Shown piece by piece: positions 22,056-32,153 of a stretch of DNA of 64,000 bases. The stretch is from Xanthostigma xanthostigma. Lineage: Eukaryota; Arthropoda; Insecta; Raphidioptera; Raphidiidae. Location: assembly GCA_963575645.1 (NCBI GenBank), contig OY754470.1, forward strand, positions 46,779,201-46,843,200, given 5' to 3'. A program made the translations under genes and the position numbers. The notes under the pieces are model-generated. The model was given only the letters and a program-made list of their open reading frames with translations, made no database searches and was not told the origin of the DNA. Within the stretch, counting starts at the first letter, position 1, and each line of letters starts with the position of its first letter.

Positions 22056-22462
22056 TAATGAAAAAAGTTCGCATTTATTGAAGAGATATCCGCATAAGAT
22101 TTATGTACTCCTGAAGATGGACTGATTGTCCTAAACGATCGTCGAGAGAGAAAATATTATGTAGAATTTGCACGTGTTTTTAATATTTGTTAATAACAAA
22201 AATAATAGGATCTTTCTGTAAACATTCTGAACAAAATGGCGTTGAATTTTTTCAAATCGGTCAACACCTCGAGATGTTATGGCTGACCAAACATAAAAAA
22301 ATGTAAAACATTCATGTCGAATTGATAATAACCTCTTTTTCTGATGTCTGTTAGTAATAGGTGATTTTATACCAATAAAACATGAACTTATTTAATACTG
22401 ATAGTATATTACACCACAAGGACCGAAAGTTTGATATTCTTGCACTGCGCGCCTTGATACCC
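22056..22462. other. Unassigned DNA, no gene
   Basis: Nothing recognisable apart from the phrase CCTGAAGATGGACTGATTGT near 22112, which resembles repeat language seen elsewhere. Confidence 0.25.
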
Positions 22463-22820
22463 GAGGCGAGTTAGTGTGGTGTATACTATTTGTCTTCATA
22501 CCTTGGTCGTAAGTACGCTTAATAAATACATGAATTAATTAATTACATAAAAACACAGATAAATTCCAAGCAAGCAGCTTTGAGGTTATACGTAAAAACA
22601 CGAATGACAGCTGTTTGCGACTATTAAGCTAAAATGTAATAGGGTTGCTATGGAAACGACATCTAAACAACAGTAGATAGGTTATTTTTACTTTACTGCC
22701 TCCCGAACGTACGTATTTCCCGCATCAGTGCGTGTAATCCCACCAATGCGTAAATGTTAGACTTACAATTGAAGCCGAAAGTATGTACTTTCAATCGAGG
22801 TATGAAGAAAAATTGTTTAT
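22463..22820 (+). repeat. Direct repeat, copy 2, with short terminal inverted repeats
   Basis: It matches 17468-17795. Here TTTGTCTTCATACCTTGGTC near 22487 is mirrored by GAGGTATGAAGAAAAATTG near 22797, so the unit probably is a miniature inverted-repeat element. Confidence 0.7.
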
Positions 22821-22899
22821 TTGTATCCATATTAACGCTTAAACAAATAAATATTTTTTTATTTGTTAACTGGTACAAAGTTGGTTTGTTGCTGCAGCT

Positions 22900-23355
22900 A
22901 CTTCCATATTTTATTCATTCAACATTGGCAGTACTGATGTTGGTGTGTAGTGGTAGTTCTGTCGACGGTGGCCATATTGTCGTCTGCCCCCGCCTGTCTC
23001 CTGTGTGTGTGTGCGTGTTTGTGTGTATGGTGGGTTAGGTACACTGTTAGGTTGGTATATATGTATATATACGGTGTATGGTATAGAGCGACGGCGCACC
23101 CAACGCCACGGGGGAAGTGCAGTGGGAGGAAGCGACGACTGGTGCACCGACCAACCCGACTGAACGCCGCGCCGCGCCGGCACAATGAACGTCACATCTC
23201 ACTATTTTACAATCTAATCATAGGCAACGCACTCGCCTAATCCCGTGTTATTTCTCAGTCTCTCTTTACTGCTGAACAAACAAGTAGCGCACTTGAAGTC
23301 TTTCTGACAATGAATCGGTATGATAACTTCGTCAAAACTTGCGTCGGAATATTAA
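22900..23355. other. GC-richer segment with TG repeat, no gene called
   Basis: A short TG-rich microsatellite (TGTGTGTGTGCGTGTTTGTG) sits at about 23001-23020. Four overlapping open stretches on both strands mutually exclude each other and lack domains. Confidence 0.35.
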
Positions 23356-24289
23356 AAACCGGTCAAGTGCGAGTGGGACTCGCACACGAAAGATTCCGTT
23401 CCATCGTACAAGATTTTTTTTCTTTCATTTTCGTATATTGTTAATAGGAGCGAACATGCATGCGTAATATCAACTTAAACGGAGTTTTTTTGTAACTTGC
23501 ATGGCGGCCATTTTGAAATTCGCCATCTTTCTTTCTTTCATTGTCGTATATTGTTAATAAAACCGAACACGCATGCTCAATATTGGCTTAATCGGAGTTT
23601 TCTTTTCTAATTTGCATGGCGGCCATTTTGAAATTCGCCATCTTTCTTTCTTTCAATGTCGTATATTGTTAATAGGACCGAACACGCATGTTCAATATCG
23701 GCTTAATCGGAGTTTTTTTTTCTAATTTGCATGGCGGCCATTTTGAAATTCGCCATCTTTCTTTCTTTCATTGTCGTATATTGTTAATAGGACCGAACAC
23801 GCATGCTCAATATTGGCTTAATCGGAGTTTTCTTTTCTAATTTGCATGGCGGCCATTTTGAAATTCGCCATCTTTTTTTCTTTCATTGTCGTATATTGTT
23901 AATAGGACCGAACACGCGTTCTTAATATCAGCTTAATCGGAGATTCTTTCTAATTTGCATGGCGGCCATTTTGAAATTCGCCATCTTTCTTTCTTTCATT
24001 GTCGTATATTGTTAATAGGACCGAACACGCATGCTCAATATCGGCTTAATCGGAGTTTCCTTTTCTAATTTGCATGGCGGCCATTTTGAAATTCGCCATC
24101 TTGGTTTTTCATTATTTTTGTTGTAGCAACAATAGAAATACACACTCTCTACCTATTACGATTCATGAGATAGAGCCCGCTGACAGACAGACGGACAGCG
24201 GATGCTTAGTAATAGAGTCCCCGTTGGGCATTCTTCGGCAAATTATTGTTTATCTCTTTGTCAGTAATTACTAAGATATTAATAACAGT
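23356..24289 (+). mobile_element. Dispersed element with six 115-base tandem units
   Basis: It starts ACCGGTCAAGTGCGAGTGGG and ends near GATTCATGAGATAGAGCCCG, with CAGACAGACGGACAGCGGAT and TTAGTAATAGAGTCCCCGTT after it, typical boundaries of a widespread insect repeat. Its middle is a minisatellite (23431-24112). A degraded inverted left end is at 3240. No protein-coding frame spans it. Confidence 0.6.
23431..24112 (+). repeat. Minisatellite, six units of 113-115 bases
   Basis: TCGTATATTGTTAATAG begins units at 23431, 23544, 23659, 23774, 23889 and 24002. Each unit includes AATTTGCATGGCGGCCATTT and GAAATTCGCCATCTT. Units differ by a few substitutions. Confidence 0.95.
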
Positions 24290-24355
24290 CTTAGCTGCAA
24301 TTTAAATATTTATTCGCACAGAACTTGACCCGAGCGAAGCAGGGTTCGCAGCTAG
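24290..24355 (+). mobile_element. Helitron-like 3' end fragment
   Basis: ACTTGACCCGAGCGAAGCAG, then GGTTCGCAGCTAG followed by T. It directly precedes the next Helitron-like element, which starts two bases later. Confidence 0.5.
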
Positions 24356-24357
24356 TA

Positions 24358-24824
24358 TCCCTACATATTATAAAACAAAGTCTCCCCGCCGCCGTATGTC
24401 TGTCTGTCTGGACGCAATAAACTCAAAAACAACCGAACGGATTTTCATATGGTTTTCACCAATGGACGGAGTGATTCAAGAGAAAGATTTATGTGTATAA
24501 TTCATTAATGTTTTTTGTATAAATTGGTTGATATGATATGATGACGATTGTTGAAGATGTCGGAAAAAATCAAGCCGACTGGGAACTTTCATCGAAAACG
24601 CTGCCTAATCCCTTTGAGATATAACAAAATAATGTATGGTGGAATTGTTCCTCTTTTATAGATCTACAGAGAAGTTCGCGATGGCATATGTTTATTTTTT
24701 AAGAATAGCTTACTATATCCATTTTAATGTTAAGCGCTTTTTGTGGAGACCAATTGTGCAACGCAAGTCGACGAAAAAACGGTGGAAATCTACAAATTCG
24801 AGCGAAGCCGAACCGGGCCGCTAG
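24358..24824 (+). mobile_element. Helitron-like non-autonomous element
   Basis: It starts TCCCTACATATTATAAAACA after an A and ends AGCCGAACCGGGCCGCTAG before T. The usual lead CCGAACGGATTTTCATATGG follows the 5' end. It shares its 3' phrase GGAGACCAATTGTGCAACGC with the fragment at 26120. It is 467 bases and non-coding. Confidence 0.78.
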
Positions 24825-24831
24825 TTATATA

Positions 24832-25383
24832 CAGCAGAATCTGGCTAAGTTAAAATTCAAGGGAAACGTTGAAAAATTTAAGTTATATTTAAGTTTTTTA
24901 CTTGTAGAGAGTTGAAGTTAGAGAGGTTTTGGAAGTTCAATTTTTAACTTAACGAGGTTCAACAGCTGTTCTAATAAATTGCTAATAAATGCTGTATCTA
25001 TTTATTTATTCAATTGTATTCAATTATTTATTAAATCTAAACGAAAAAGTCAGTAGTTTTTCCCTGTTTCCATGCACTTCTTATTTTCTACATCAATTAT
25101 CTTTTCTATATTAAATAAAAAAGAGAAAATATCGTCATCAACATCATCGCAACGCTCGATAAAAGCGCGTAAATCGTTCACAGCCTTCCTCGCTTAAACC
25201 ATATATAAACAAACACTGCTCTAAATCCAAAATATTATTTTTTTAAGTTATCGAGGGCCCACACTCAAAATATTTGTTACCGAGGTTTTGTGCTTTACCT
25301 AATGGAGGTTTAAGGCTTTGAGGGGAAGGGAATTCAAACAATTTTTAAGTTACAGAGGTTTTTAACTTATCGAAGTTCTACTG
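24832..25383. mobile_element. Pogo/Tigger-like element with TA target
   Basis: The termini CAGCAGAATCTGGCTAAGTT and, inverted, CAGTAGAACTTCGATAAGTT are flanked by TA (24830-24831, 25384-25385). Repeated AGTTA and CGAGG phrases near the ends are typical. There may be faint transposase remains in the middle on the minus strand, but I could not establish a frame. Confidence 0.85.
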
Positions 25384-25411
25384 TATAAACTACTATTGTG
25401 ACATAAATAAT

Positions 25412-25860
25412 CAGTAGAATCCGATATATCGAAGACATTGCAGATTACCGAAATAAACTTTTGAGTTTATTGAACAGAATTCGAGTTTCAAACACGTCGA
25501 GTATTTGTCTGATCGATTGTTTTTCGTCGACGGCGCACTGCTTTCTCTCAGCGCCCTTTCCAAAACATTCGTATATATCGGAATATAAAATAAACTAACA
25601 CACAAACTACACGTGCAGCTACTCTCCTATGCTCTGTCTACTCGCTTTTCTGATTGTGATGCTTGCAATGTTTAGTTTAATGTTTCTGTGTCTATTTCTA
25701 TTAAATTTTATTACATTTCGTTACAAATTCATTCAATATGCAGTGAAGAAACAAAATAAAAAAAATTACTTAAGTTTAATTAGCTTATTGCAACCAGACT
25801 GTCGCCTCCACCATATATACCCGCTCTTCCGCCATATTCAAGACGAGACATAACTAGTCA
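25412..25860. other. Possible pogo-like left end and unassigned DNA
   Basis: CAGTAGAATCCGATATATCG at 25412 resembles a Tigger terminus; no right end was found. An open stretch at 25629-25853 has a hydrophobic start but no family features. Confidence 0.3.
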
Positions 25861-26222
25861 AATCTAAGCATTATTTTTAATAATACACGTTCAGCAAGCT
25901 TATTACATATTAAGAATGTTTAATAAGCACTTTCAATACTTAATATGTGCTTTCGAAGTTTAATAAAACATATTTGGATCTATCTATACTAATATATAAA
26001 GAGGTAAAGTTTGGATGTAGGAGGTAATCTCCGAAACTAAAATTTTTCTCACCAATATTTAGAATGGACCTTTTAGATGGACATAAGTTATATATTATCG
26101 CGTTAAAATAAAAGCGTTTTTCGTGGAGACCAATTTTGCAACGCAAGTCGACGAAAAAACGGTGGCATAATCTACAAATTTCAAATCTTCTTAGTTTCCG
26201 GGCTTGTAGGCCGTGGTTCATT
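25861..26222 (+). repeat. AAGCTTA repeat followed by a Helitron-like fragment
   Basis: The zone 25890-25975 matches 18430-18490. TCTATACTAATATATAAAGA at 25985 is a Helitron-like 5' start, and GGAGACCAATTTTGCAACGC at 26127 matches the 3' part of the element ending at 24824. The CTAG terminus is missing. Confidence 0.55.
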
Positions 26223-26513
26223 TGTATTTATACCTGACGTTTCATCTACAACTATTTTATTATTTAGAACTATTAGTTTTGTTTCTGTTACTGTTATTAT
26301 TACTGTTTGTTAAAGAAGTACGCTTTCGTTGTGTGTTTAAATGTTTTGTTAAACGTTTATTATTGTAAAGAAAGAAGTTCCACCACGGACTAGAACAGTT
26401 TTGTTACAATATAAAGGTGAATTTGCCATTCTCGTCTTTTTTGACATTATCCAAATAAAAAGTTTGAGTGGTTCGTATCCTACTAATACGCGAATAAAAC
26501 CGTATCGGACAGT
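26223..26513. other. Short unassigned spacer before the LINE
   Basis: AT-rich; may include remains of the minus-strand LINE continued at 27562, but I could not align it. Confidence 0.25.
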
Positions 26514-27561
26514 AACGTGGAATCATCTATCATTTTTGCGGATGATCTAAAAATTTTCCGCTCAATAAAAACTTATTCCGACTGTCATTCTTTACAGATT
26601 GATCTGAATAATATAAACAACTGGTGTGAAAATAATATGCTACATTTAAATATTCAAAAATGTCATTTTGTCCGTTTCACAAGAAATTTAACTAAAGTTT
26701 CATATGACTACCATTTATACAATAACCTTCTGTCAGAGCAAAATATTATTAAAGATTTGGGAATACTTATCGACAATCAGTTGGAATTTGGAAATCATAT
26801 AAATAAAATAGTGTCCAAAGCGAATCAGATGTTGGGTTTCATTATGAGAATAGCTAAACCATTCCACAGTATACCCGTAATGAAAACATTATATTGCTCA
26901 CTGGTAAGATCACAGCTTAAATACGCGTCTGTTGTATGGAGCCCATATTATTTTAACAAAATAAGTCGCATTGATTATATCCAAAAAAGATTTCTAAGAA
27001 CTGTCAATTGGAAATTCAATTTACAATTAACATACGAAAGTAGACTATCTTTAATGAAACTACAAACTCTTGAAGTTAGAAGGAAAATTTCTGATATGTG
27101 TTGTCTACATAAAATTATAAACGGTACAATTAATTCACCCGACTTACTAGCGAAATTTTATTTATCTGCTTCAATCTACCACACTAGGAATAGAGATCTA
27201 TTTTATTTGTCCTCAGTCACGACCAATTATGCCTTTAACTCTCCGCTTTTCAGAATGGCGTACATTTTCAACGATATCAACAATAGAACGGATATTGATA
27301 TTTTTGGGGATACTCTAAAAAATTTTATAAGACAAATTTCTGTTTTTTTGAAGTGAAAATTATATCTTTTCGATTCTCTAAGTTCTATATTATTCAATTA
27401 TGTTTCTTATTTTATTGCTTTTTTTTCTTTCTTTTATATATATAGTTTGTAACAGTGCTGCAAATGTATAATAATTATTGTATAATATTGAGAGCAGGCT
27501 TGTTACTGGACATTGTCTGTTAGCCTGCCAGATTTACAAATAAAATAAAATAAAATAAAAT
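26514..27561 (+). CDS. 5'-truncated jockey-like LINE: reverse transcriptase from the active-site motif onward
   Basis: An intact 279-codon frame begins inside the reverse transcriptase with IIFADDLKIFRSIKTYSDC; FADD is the catalytic motif (YxDD box). It continues NNWCENNMLHLNIQKCHFVR and KDLGILIDNQLEFGNHINK, then QMLGFIMRIAKPF, SLVRSQLKYASVVWSPYY, RIDYIQKRFLRTVNW and a C-terminal FRMAYIFNDINNRTDIDIFG. This order is standard for jockey-clade ORF2. The TGA stop near 27354 is followed by about 180 bases of 3' UTR and an (AAAAT)n tail at 27539-27560. The endonuclease, fingers and first catalytic aspartate are absent, so it cannot function. There are no internal stops, so it is a recent insertion. 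The first ATG is not a real start, as the frame enters from the truncation. Confidence 0.9.
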
Positions 27562-27720
27562 ATTATGTAGGACTTTACATAAATATAAAATAGAATTATC
27601 ATTACGTCGGTTAGCTAGAGATCTGTAATTTAATTCATCTAATAGCATACTATGATCATAGCCATGCTTTCTAAAATACAAATATTTTAAAAGTCTTAAA
27701 AGTCCTAGGTTGTCAATTCT
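27562..27720 (-). pseudogene. Fragment of an opposite-strand LINE reverse transcriptase
   Basis: The minus strand reads LLRLLKYLYFRKHGYDHSML, then DELNYRSLANRRNDNSILYL and CKVLHN. FLRFLYFRKHGY...ELNFRSLESRR...LYKVLHN is the usual C-terminal reverse-transcriptase region of CR1/jockey LINEs. It abuts the tail of the plus-strand LINE, which probably inserted into it. Confidence 0.7.
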
Positions 27721-27809
27721 TGTGGGTTAGGCGAATTTATAAAATGTCATGCGTCAAATTCAAGACCCTAGCGTGTGAAAATATGAAAGCAACAACACGT
27801 TATATTATA

Positions 27810-28371
27810 CAGTATGTAAACACGTAAGGTGCACATAGGGAAAAAATACTTGGATCAGAGTTAGCCATGACTGCATTAATTGTTATTTCTATTGAATTAT
27901 CGTGGTAGTCTTAAGGATTTCTATTTTATTTTGATTTATTTTGATATTACTTGGCTTTTTTAATAATAAAAATCTCTTATAAATCATTATTTTAATTTTT
28001 TTGTACAAAAATAAAACAAAAAAACAACTCCATCTGTTTGGAAACATTTCATTCAAAAATTGTCTGACTGCTATGACGCATGCGCGTTGGTAAATCAGTG
28101 ACCCAATGTCTTTAGGTTCAACACGAATAGGCGGAGATATTTGATCTCGCACCATATTTAAGTATTTTTGGGAATTTAATGTCCCATTAATAAAAAAGTC
28201 CTATTATGTTGTAATCATTTGAATATTTTCTTCGGTAGTATACACATTCATTTTGCAAAAGCATATTATCTCTCAAATGGAAAAACAAGATTTCAAGGCT
28301 CACTCTGATCCAGTCATTTTTTCCCAATATTAATTTCCCTATGTGCACCTTAGGTACGTGTTTACATACTG
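27810..28371 (-). pseudogene. Mariner/Tc1-like element with a decayed transposase fragment
   Basis: The termini CAGTATGTAAACACGTAAGG and the matching inverse (with a 4-base insertion) are flanked by TA (27808-27809, 28372-28373). The minus strand encodes FFINGTLNSQKYLNMVRDQI, then VRQFLNEMFPNRW. This matches the C-terminal catalytic region of mariner-type transposases (NG..YL..L, then the QQDGA box and FL...FPNRW). The expected QQDGA aspartate box is replaced by IYQRAC, so a catalytic residue is lost. After FPNRW the frame runs into AT-rich non-homologous text. It is an internally deleted, dead copy. Confidence 0.8.
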
Positions 28372-28379
28372 TATAGGGT

Positions 28380-28924
28380 ACATAGTTATAGTAAAGAGTA
28401 GACAGACATCACAAATGACAGTGTAAGTAGAGTGTATAAACTTGAAATTAAAATCACTTCCGAATTCAGATCACGGAGGCGCTGGTTCGTGGTGCGACGC
28501 CGGAAGCCTGCGTGCATTAATTGCCTCCATGCAGCGTTCTTTACATAATACATGTACCACTCACACACACACACATTCCATGCACACACATGCGCACACC
28601 AGTATGCATACATTAATATACACTTTCCAATGTATATTAGTACGTATGCTGCCTTTCGTCATTTCGAACTCGGAATTGGTAAGAAATGTTACTCCGATGG
28701 CCATATTCACTGTACACTATTAAAGATAGAAGTTACTAATCTTGGAACAAATTTATTTGTTAGAATAAAATTTACTTTCAATTCACGAGGCAAAATATCA
28801 GGTAGAAAAGTTAGTTAAAGAATAAATATACACTGCACTACACTCCTTGCTCTATTTGTTGAATATTTTTACGTTCACCCAAAAATCCGACCGATGGCGT
28901 TAGTGTAAACGTCAGAAAAAAGTT
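28380..28924. other. Unassigned DNA with CA microsatellite
   Basis: ACTCACACACACACACATTC at 28559 and neighbouring ACAC runs. Overlapping open stretches on both strands derive from this low-complexity text. Confidence 0.35.
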
Positions 28925-29115
28925 TCACCAAATAATTATGTTTTATTCTATTTTAATTGCACACAAAACATCCACTATAACTTTAATGTTTTACAACTAT
29001 ATAAATAAATTTACAAGAGCAACTGTAGATATAAAACACTCCACGTTTATAGGTTAGAGATTACGATCTATGTGGCGGCCATTATTATTTTATCAGGCGA
29101 ATAAATATGTGTGAG
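28925..29115 (+). repeat. GGCGAATAAATAT repeat family, copy 2 (empty site)
   Basis: ACAAGAGCAACTGTAGATAT runs straight into AAAACACTCCACGTTTATAG here. In the 33.9 kb copy a 326-base element sits at this point, so this is the uninterrupted form. Confidence 0.75.
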
Positions 29116-30139
29116 TACAATCTATTGTTTTAAATGACAGGAACTTACACAGCGATAATATACTGCTCTTGATGAATGGAAACTGTAAAAATATGATAAC
29201 TTTCTAAGGTCATTTTTGACAATCCTTTCCCAGCATTAGTAAAGAATTTTTTTAAAGGTCAGACTAGAGCTAGTCTGATAAGCAAGGTTTTTGACATTCT
29301 TAAAAAAAACAAACAAAATTTAATCCTTCAAGCGGCTTTAATAAGTTACCTGAAACTCTTAAAAAAACCGTAATAAGGTTTCTTTAATCCAACAAATGAC
29401 TCAATCAAAGTTTCTAACAACCCTAAGTATCAAATATTTTAGAGAACTTACGAAAAGCACAAAATTTCATCCGTTTTACAAATAATTGTATTATTTTCGA
29501 GGGCTCAATGGTGATGAAGTAAAATTGCGTCGCAATATCCGTTCCAGTTCTGTAACATTGTTGCTACAAAAGCACGGTTCTGGAGTATTGGCATGAGTAC
29601 GCATAACAATGTAAAATATGACATGTGCTTCAACTATCAAATGCATCTTTAAGTTTAAGATTCCGTTTAAGAGCTTAAAAGTACAAGAGTGTCCATCCTG
29701 CACACGGGTGCGTCCACGGTGGAACAAGTGTCCATACGTGTCCACCGTTAATTTAAGGCAATTTAAACATAGTCTAGTAATATTAAAAATAATTTTTAAT
29801 AAACACACACAAATATTGCATGAATCGATTTCGGGCACTAATATATATTTTTTTAATTTGTAATTGACGCTTTAAATAATAATTAAACAATGGAGTTATA
29901 AAAGCTTGTGTATAACAAATGCATTAGCACATTGGGACTGGTGGATCTATCATCGTATGCCACTTCCACAGAGGGTTCCATTCGCGTTGAGTACACTACG
30001 TCCAAACCAAATTATTTCTCACAGAATGATTAAAAAATGTATGCTTTTATCAGTGATGCGAATATGTCTTCAAAAATAAAGGACATAGAGCGCGAGACAG
30101 TCTATTTCTGTTTTTTTTTCCTATAATTTCCGAAAGAGG
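29116..30139. other. Unassigned DNA, no gene supported
   Basis: Open stretches at 29491-29838 (minus) and 29618-29863 (plus) overlap on opposite strands and lack domains. No repeat boundaries recognised. Confidence 0.3.
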
Positions 30140-30935
30140 CTGAATTTATCGCTAAATTCCTTGCTAGACTTGACTACTAGTTTTCTAGCGCTGGCTTTTT
30201 TGATTGCTTTTATGTGCTCGCTTCACACGAGACGTCTTTTCAAGGTTGTTTTGCAGGTAGGTTCAGTGCGCGCGCAGTGATAGAGCGGTAACAAAAGTGG
30301 ATGTTTATTGGCTCTGAACAGAACACACATTATGGCACAGTGTTTGTCTGTGGGCGTTTGTTGATGTCGCCCACGTGACAAGATACTGTCTCTTGATTGG
30401 TTCTTGCTCAGAGCAAGCAGAGGACCTAAAAAATACATCTTGTGAGCTAGCAAGCGAGTCCGCAGTGACGTCAATTCAAGTCTCGTAGCCAGCCTGTCGG
30501 CCAGTATAACAGAGGCGGATCTAGGTTTTTCGGGGGCTAGGGCTTATTGAAGTCTGATGGGACCCCATTTTTTGTTAGATTATGAATCTTTAAACTGGGG
30601 TTTAAAAGTAATTTTTAATATATCAAAATCAGAGTTGAAATTGGTAAATTGGTCACCTGAACTCAAAAAATTATCAAATATTACCCCAAAAAATTCCAAA
30701 ATTCATCCAAAAAACTATCAAAATTCACTCAAAACATTGGAAGAATTCACTCAAAATGTAATCGAAATTCTCCTAAATTGTCAAAACTCACTAAAAAAAT
30801 TATCAAAATTTAAGTATCCAAAAAACTGTCAAAATTTATACACAAAATTTAATAAATTCACCTAAAAACTATCAACACTCACCCATGATTGTGATTAATA
30901 TTAAGTATGTTTCTAGCCTCGTGTGCAGTGGCCTT
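30140..30935. mobile_element. CTGCACACGAGG-family element with an internal insertion
   Basis: Left part (CTAGTTTTCTAGCGCTGGC; TTCACACGAGAC) and the right end (TTTCTAGCCTCGTGTGCAGT ending about 30930) match the 62.2 kb copy. A foreign segment at about 30505-30905 separates them. Confidence 0.65.
30505..30905 (+). repeat. Inserted segment with degenerate CAAAATTCACTCAAAAA tandem units
   Basis: It begins near CAGAGGCGGATCTAGG. It then carries many imperfect ~30-base units of the form AAAACTATCAAAATTCACTC, giving an Asn/Lys/Gln-rich open stretch that I regard as repeat-derived, not a gene. Confidence 0.6.
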
Positions 30936-31260
30936 TGAATCTACTAGCCTTGTCTGCCATCAATGTTTTTCGACTTGGAGAGACTATAGTACATAATTTG
31001 TATGTATAGCACTGTATAATAGCTATGTTTCTATCTTTCTGTCTCACTTCCACCCACAATCCATCTTTCCCCCTGCTTGAACGCCGTTCGAATTTGCATA
31101 TTACCAGCGGTATAGTTGACTAATCGCTCTAATGTGAATGTTTGCATTTATAATTTTATTCTCTGATGCGATTAAATTGTGTACAGTGCTAAAATAAAGG
31201 CTAATAACGTCACATCAGATTGCATCGTCCGATTATAAAATATCTATGCATAGAAGTGAT
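30936..31260. other. Unassigned DNA, no gene
   Basis: Nothing recognisable. Confidence 0.25.
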
Positions 31261-31585
31261 GTGCGAAATTGTTACTTTTCGACAACAGCTGTTATATAAT
31301 CAACCTTCGACAGTTCAATGTTGAACGCCGAGGGCCAATTCCAGATCGAAACAAGATAGTCCAATGGGTTGAAGCATTTCGAACTACCGGATCCGTCATG
31401 AAGAGGAAACCACCTGGCCTCCCCAGTACCGTTCGGACACCAGACAATATTGAATCAGTGAGAAGAGCGGTCCTTGATAGTCTCCTCAACGGTCCACTAG
31501 AAGCCGAGCTCCAGCACTGCGTATGTCCCGTCGATCGCTACAACGCATTCTGCATGACGATTTGCTATTTCATCCATACAAGATA
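31261..31585 (+). pseudogene. N-terminal fragment of a mariner/IS630-type transposase, frameshifted
   Basis: The frame reads VERRGPIPDRNKIVQWVEAF, RTTGSVMKRKPPG and TVRTPDNIESVRRAVLDS: the paired helix-turn-helix start of a mariner-like transposase. After about 31490 the match continues in another frame as MSRRSLQRILHDDLLFHPYK, so a one-base shift has occurred between. The gene is then cut off exactly where the fold-back element begins (about 31586). DNA-binding helices remain but the DDE catalytic domain is absent. The original start is not identifiable. A C-terminal relic of a mariner-type transposase lies at 27.8-28.4 kb; whether it is the same family is uncertain. Confidence 0.8.
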
Positions 31586-32153
31586 AAAATATAGTTTAAA
31601 AAAACTAAAAAACACGCTTTATATCGAACTAAAAAGTAAAAAATATTTTTTTTAAATAAGCTTAAAACAATAATGAATAAAAAAATACTAGTATTATTGT
31701 GAAAAAAGCGTGGGGCGCTTTGTTTCACATTTTCGTACATCGAGCGCCCCACGCTTTTTTCACAATAATACTAGTATTTTTTATTCATTATTGTTTTAAG
31801 CTTATTTTAAAAAAAAAATATTTTTTACTTTTTAGTTCGATATAAAGCGTGTTTTTTAGTTTTTTTAAACTATATTTATTTTTCACTTTTGAGTTCGATT
31901 TATTGTCAAAAATTTGCCGAAAAAAACAATTTTTTTATTTCGGCGTGGACGGGATTAGAACCCACGACCGGTGAATCCGAGAGTTGACGTCAGCGAAGAC
32001 TAGCGCCTTAGACCGCTCGGTCAACGATTGCTCTTACAGTAGTGGCATAACATACTAACAGTAATAAACCACTTGCTGTAGTCCAAACGAGGTTACAAAC
32101 AAACATACATACATACAAACTTACAAGTGAAACTAATATAAAGCGTGTAAAAA
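31586..32153 (-). mobile_element. Fold-back family copy 1: terminal hairpin plus tRNA-like module
   Basis: In element order (minus strand) it begins TTTTTACACGCTTTATATTA (32153), holds a tRNA-like module (31944-32033), a linker, and ends in a hairpin with ~132-base arms (31588-31719, 31743-31877) and a ~23-base loop. The arms contain AAACACGCTTTATATCGAAC, an inverted form of the outer end. Sister copies are at 43086 and 54110. No protein is encoded. Confidence 0.88.
31944..32033 (-). repeat. tRNA-like module (class II, Leu-like) in fold-back copy 1
   Basis: On the minus strand GTTGACCGAGCGGTCTAAGG fits an A-box/D-arm and GTGGGTTCTAATCCCG fits a B-box/T-arm; about 40 bases separate the arms, with an extra stem region as in class II tRNAs. 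The 3' end CCACGCCG has no pairing partner on the 5' side, so this is tRNA-derived and not a working tRNA gene. Confidence 0.65.

Noticed and set aside
22693-23240. Cluster of overlapping open stretches on both strands
   Set aside because: They overlap on opposite strands across TG-rich and GC-rich text, so at most one could be real and none has motifs.
23431-24112. CRISPR-like array of direct repeats
   Set aside because: Units are 115 bases and contiguous with no unique spacers; this is a eukaryotic minisatellite.
30557-30865. 102-codon Asn/Lys/Gln-rich frame
   Set aside because: It comes from degenerate tandem units inside an insertion, not from a protein-coding gene.
31944-32033. A functional tRNA-Leu gene
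   Set aside because: The acceptor stem cannot form and a decayed copy occurs in the sister fold-back; it is a tRNA-derived module.
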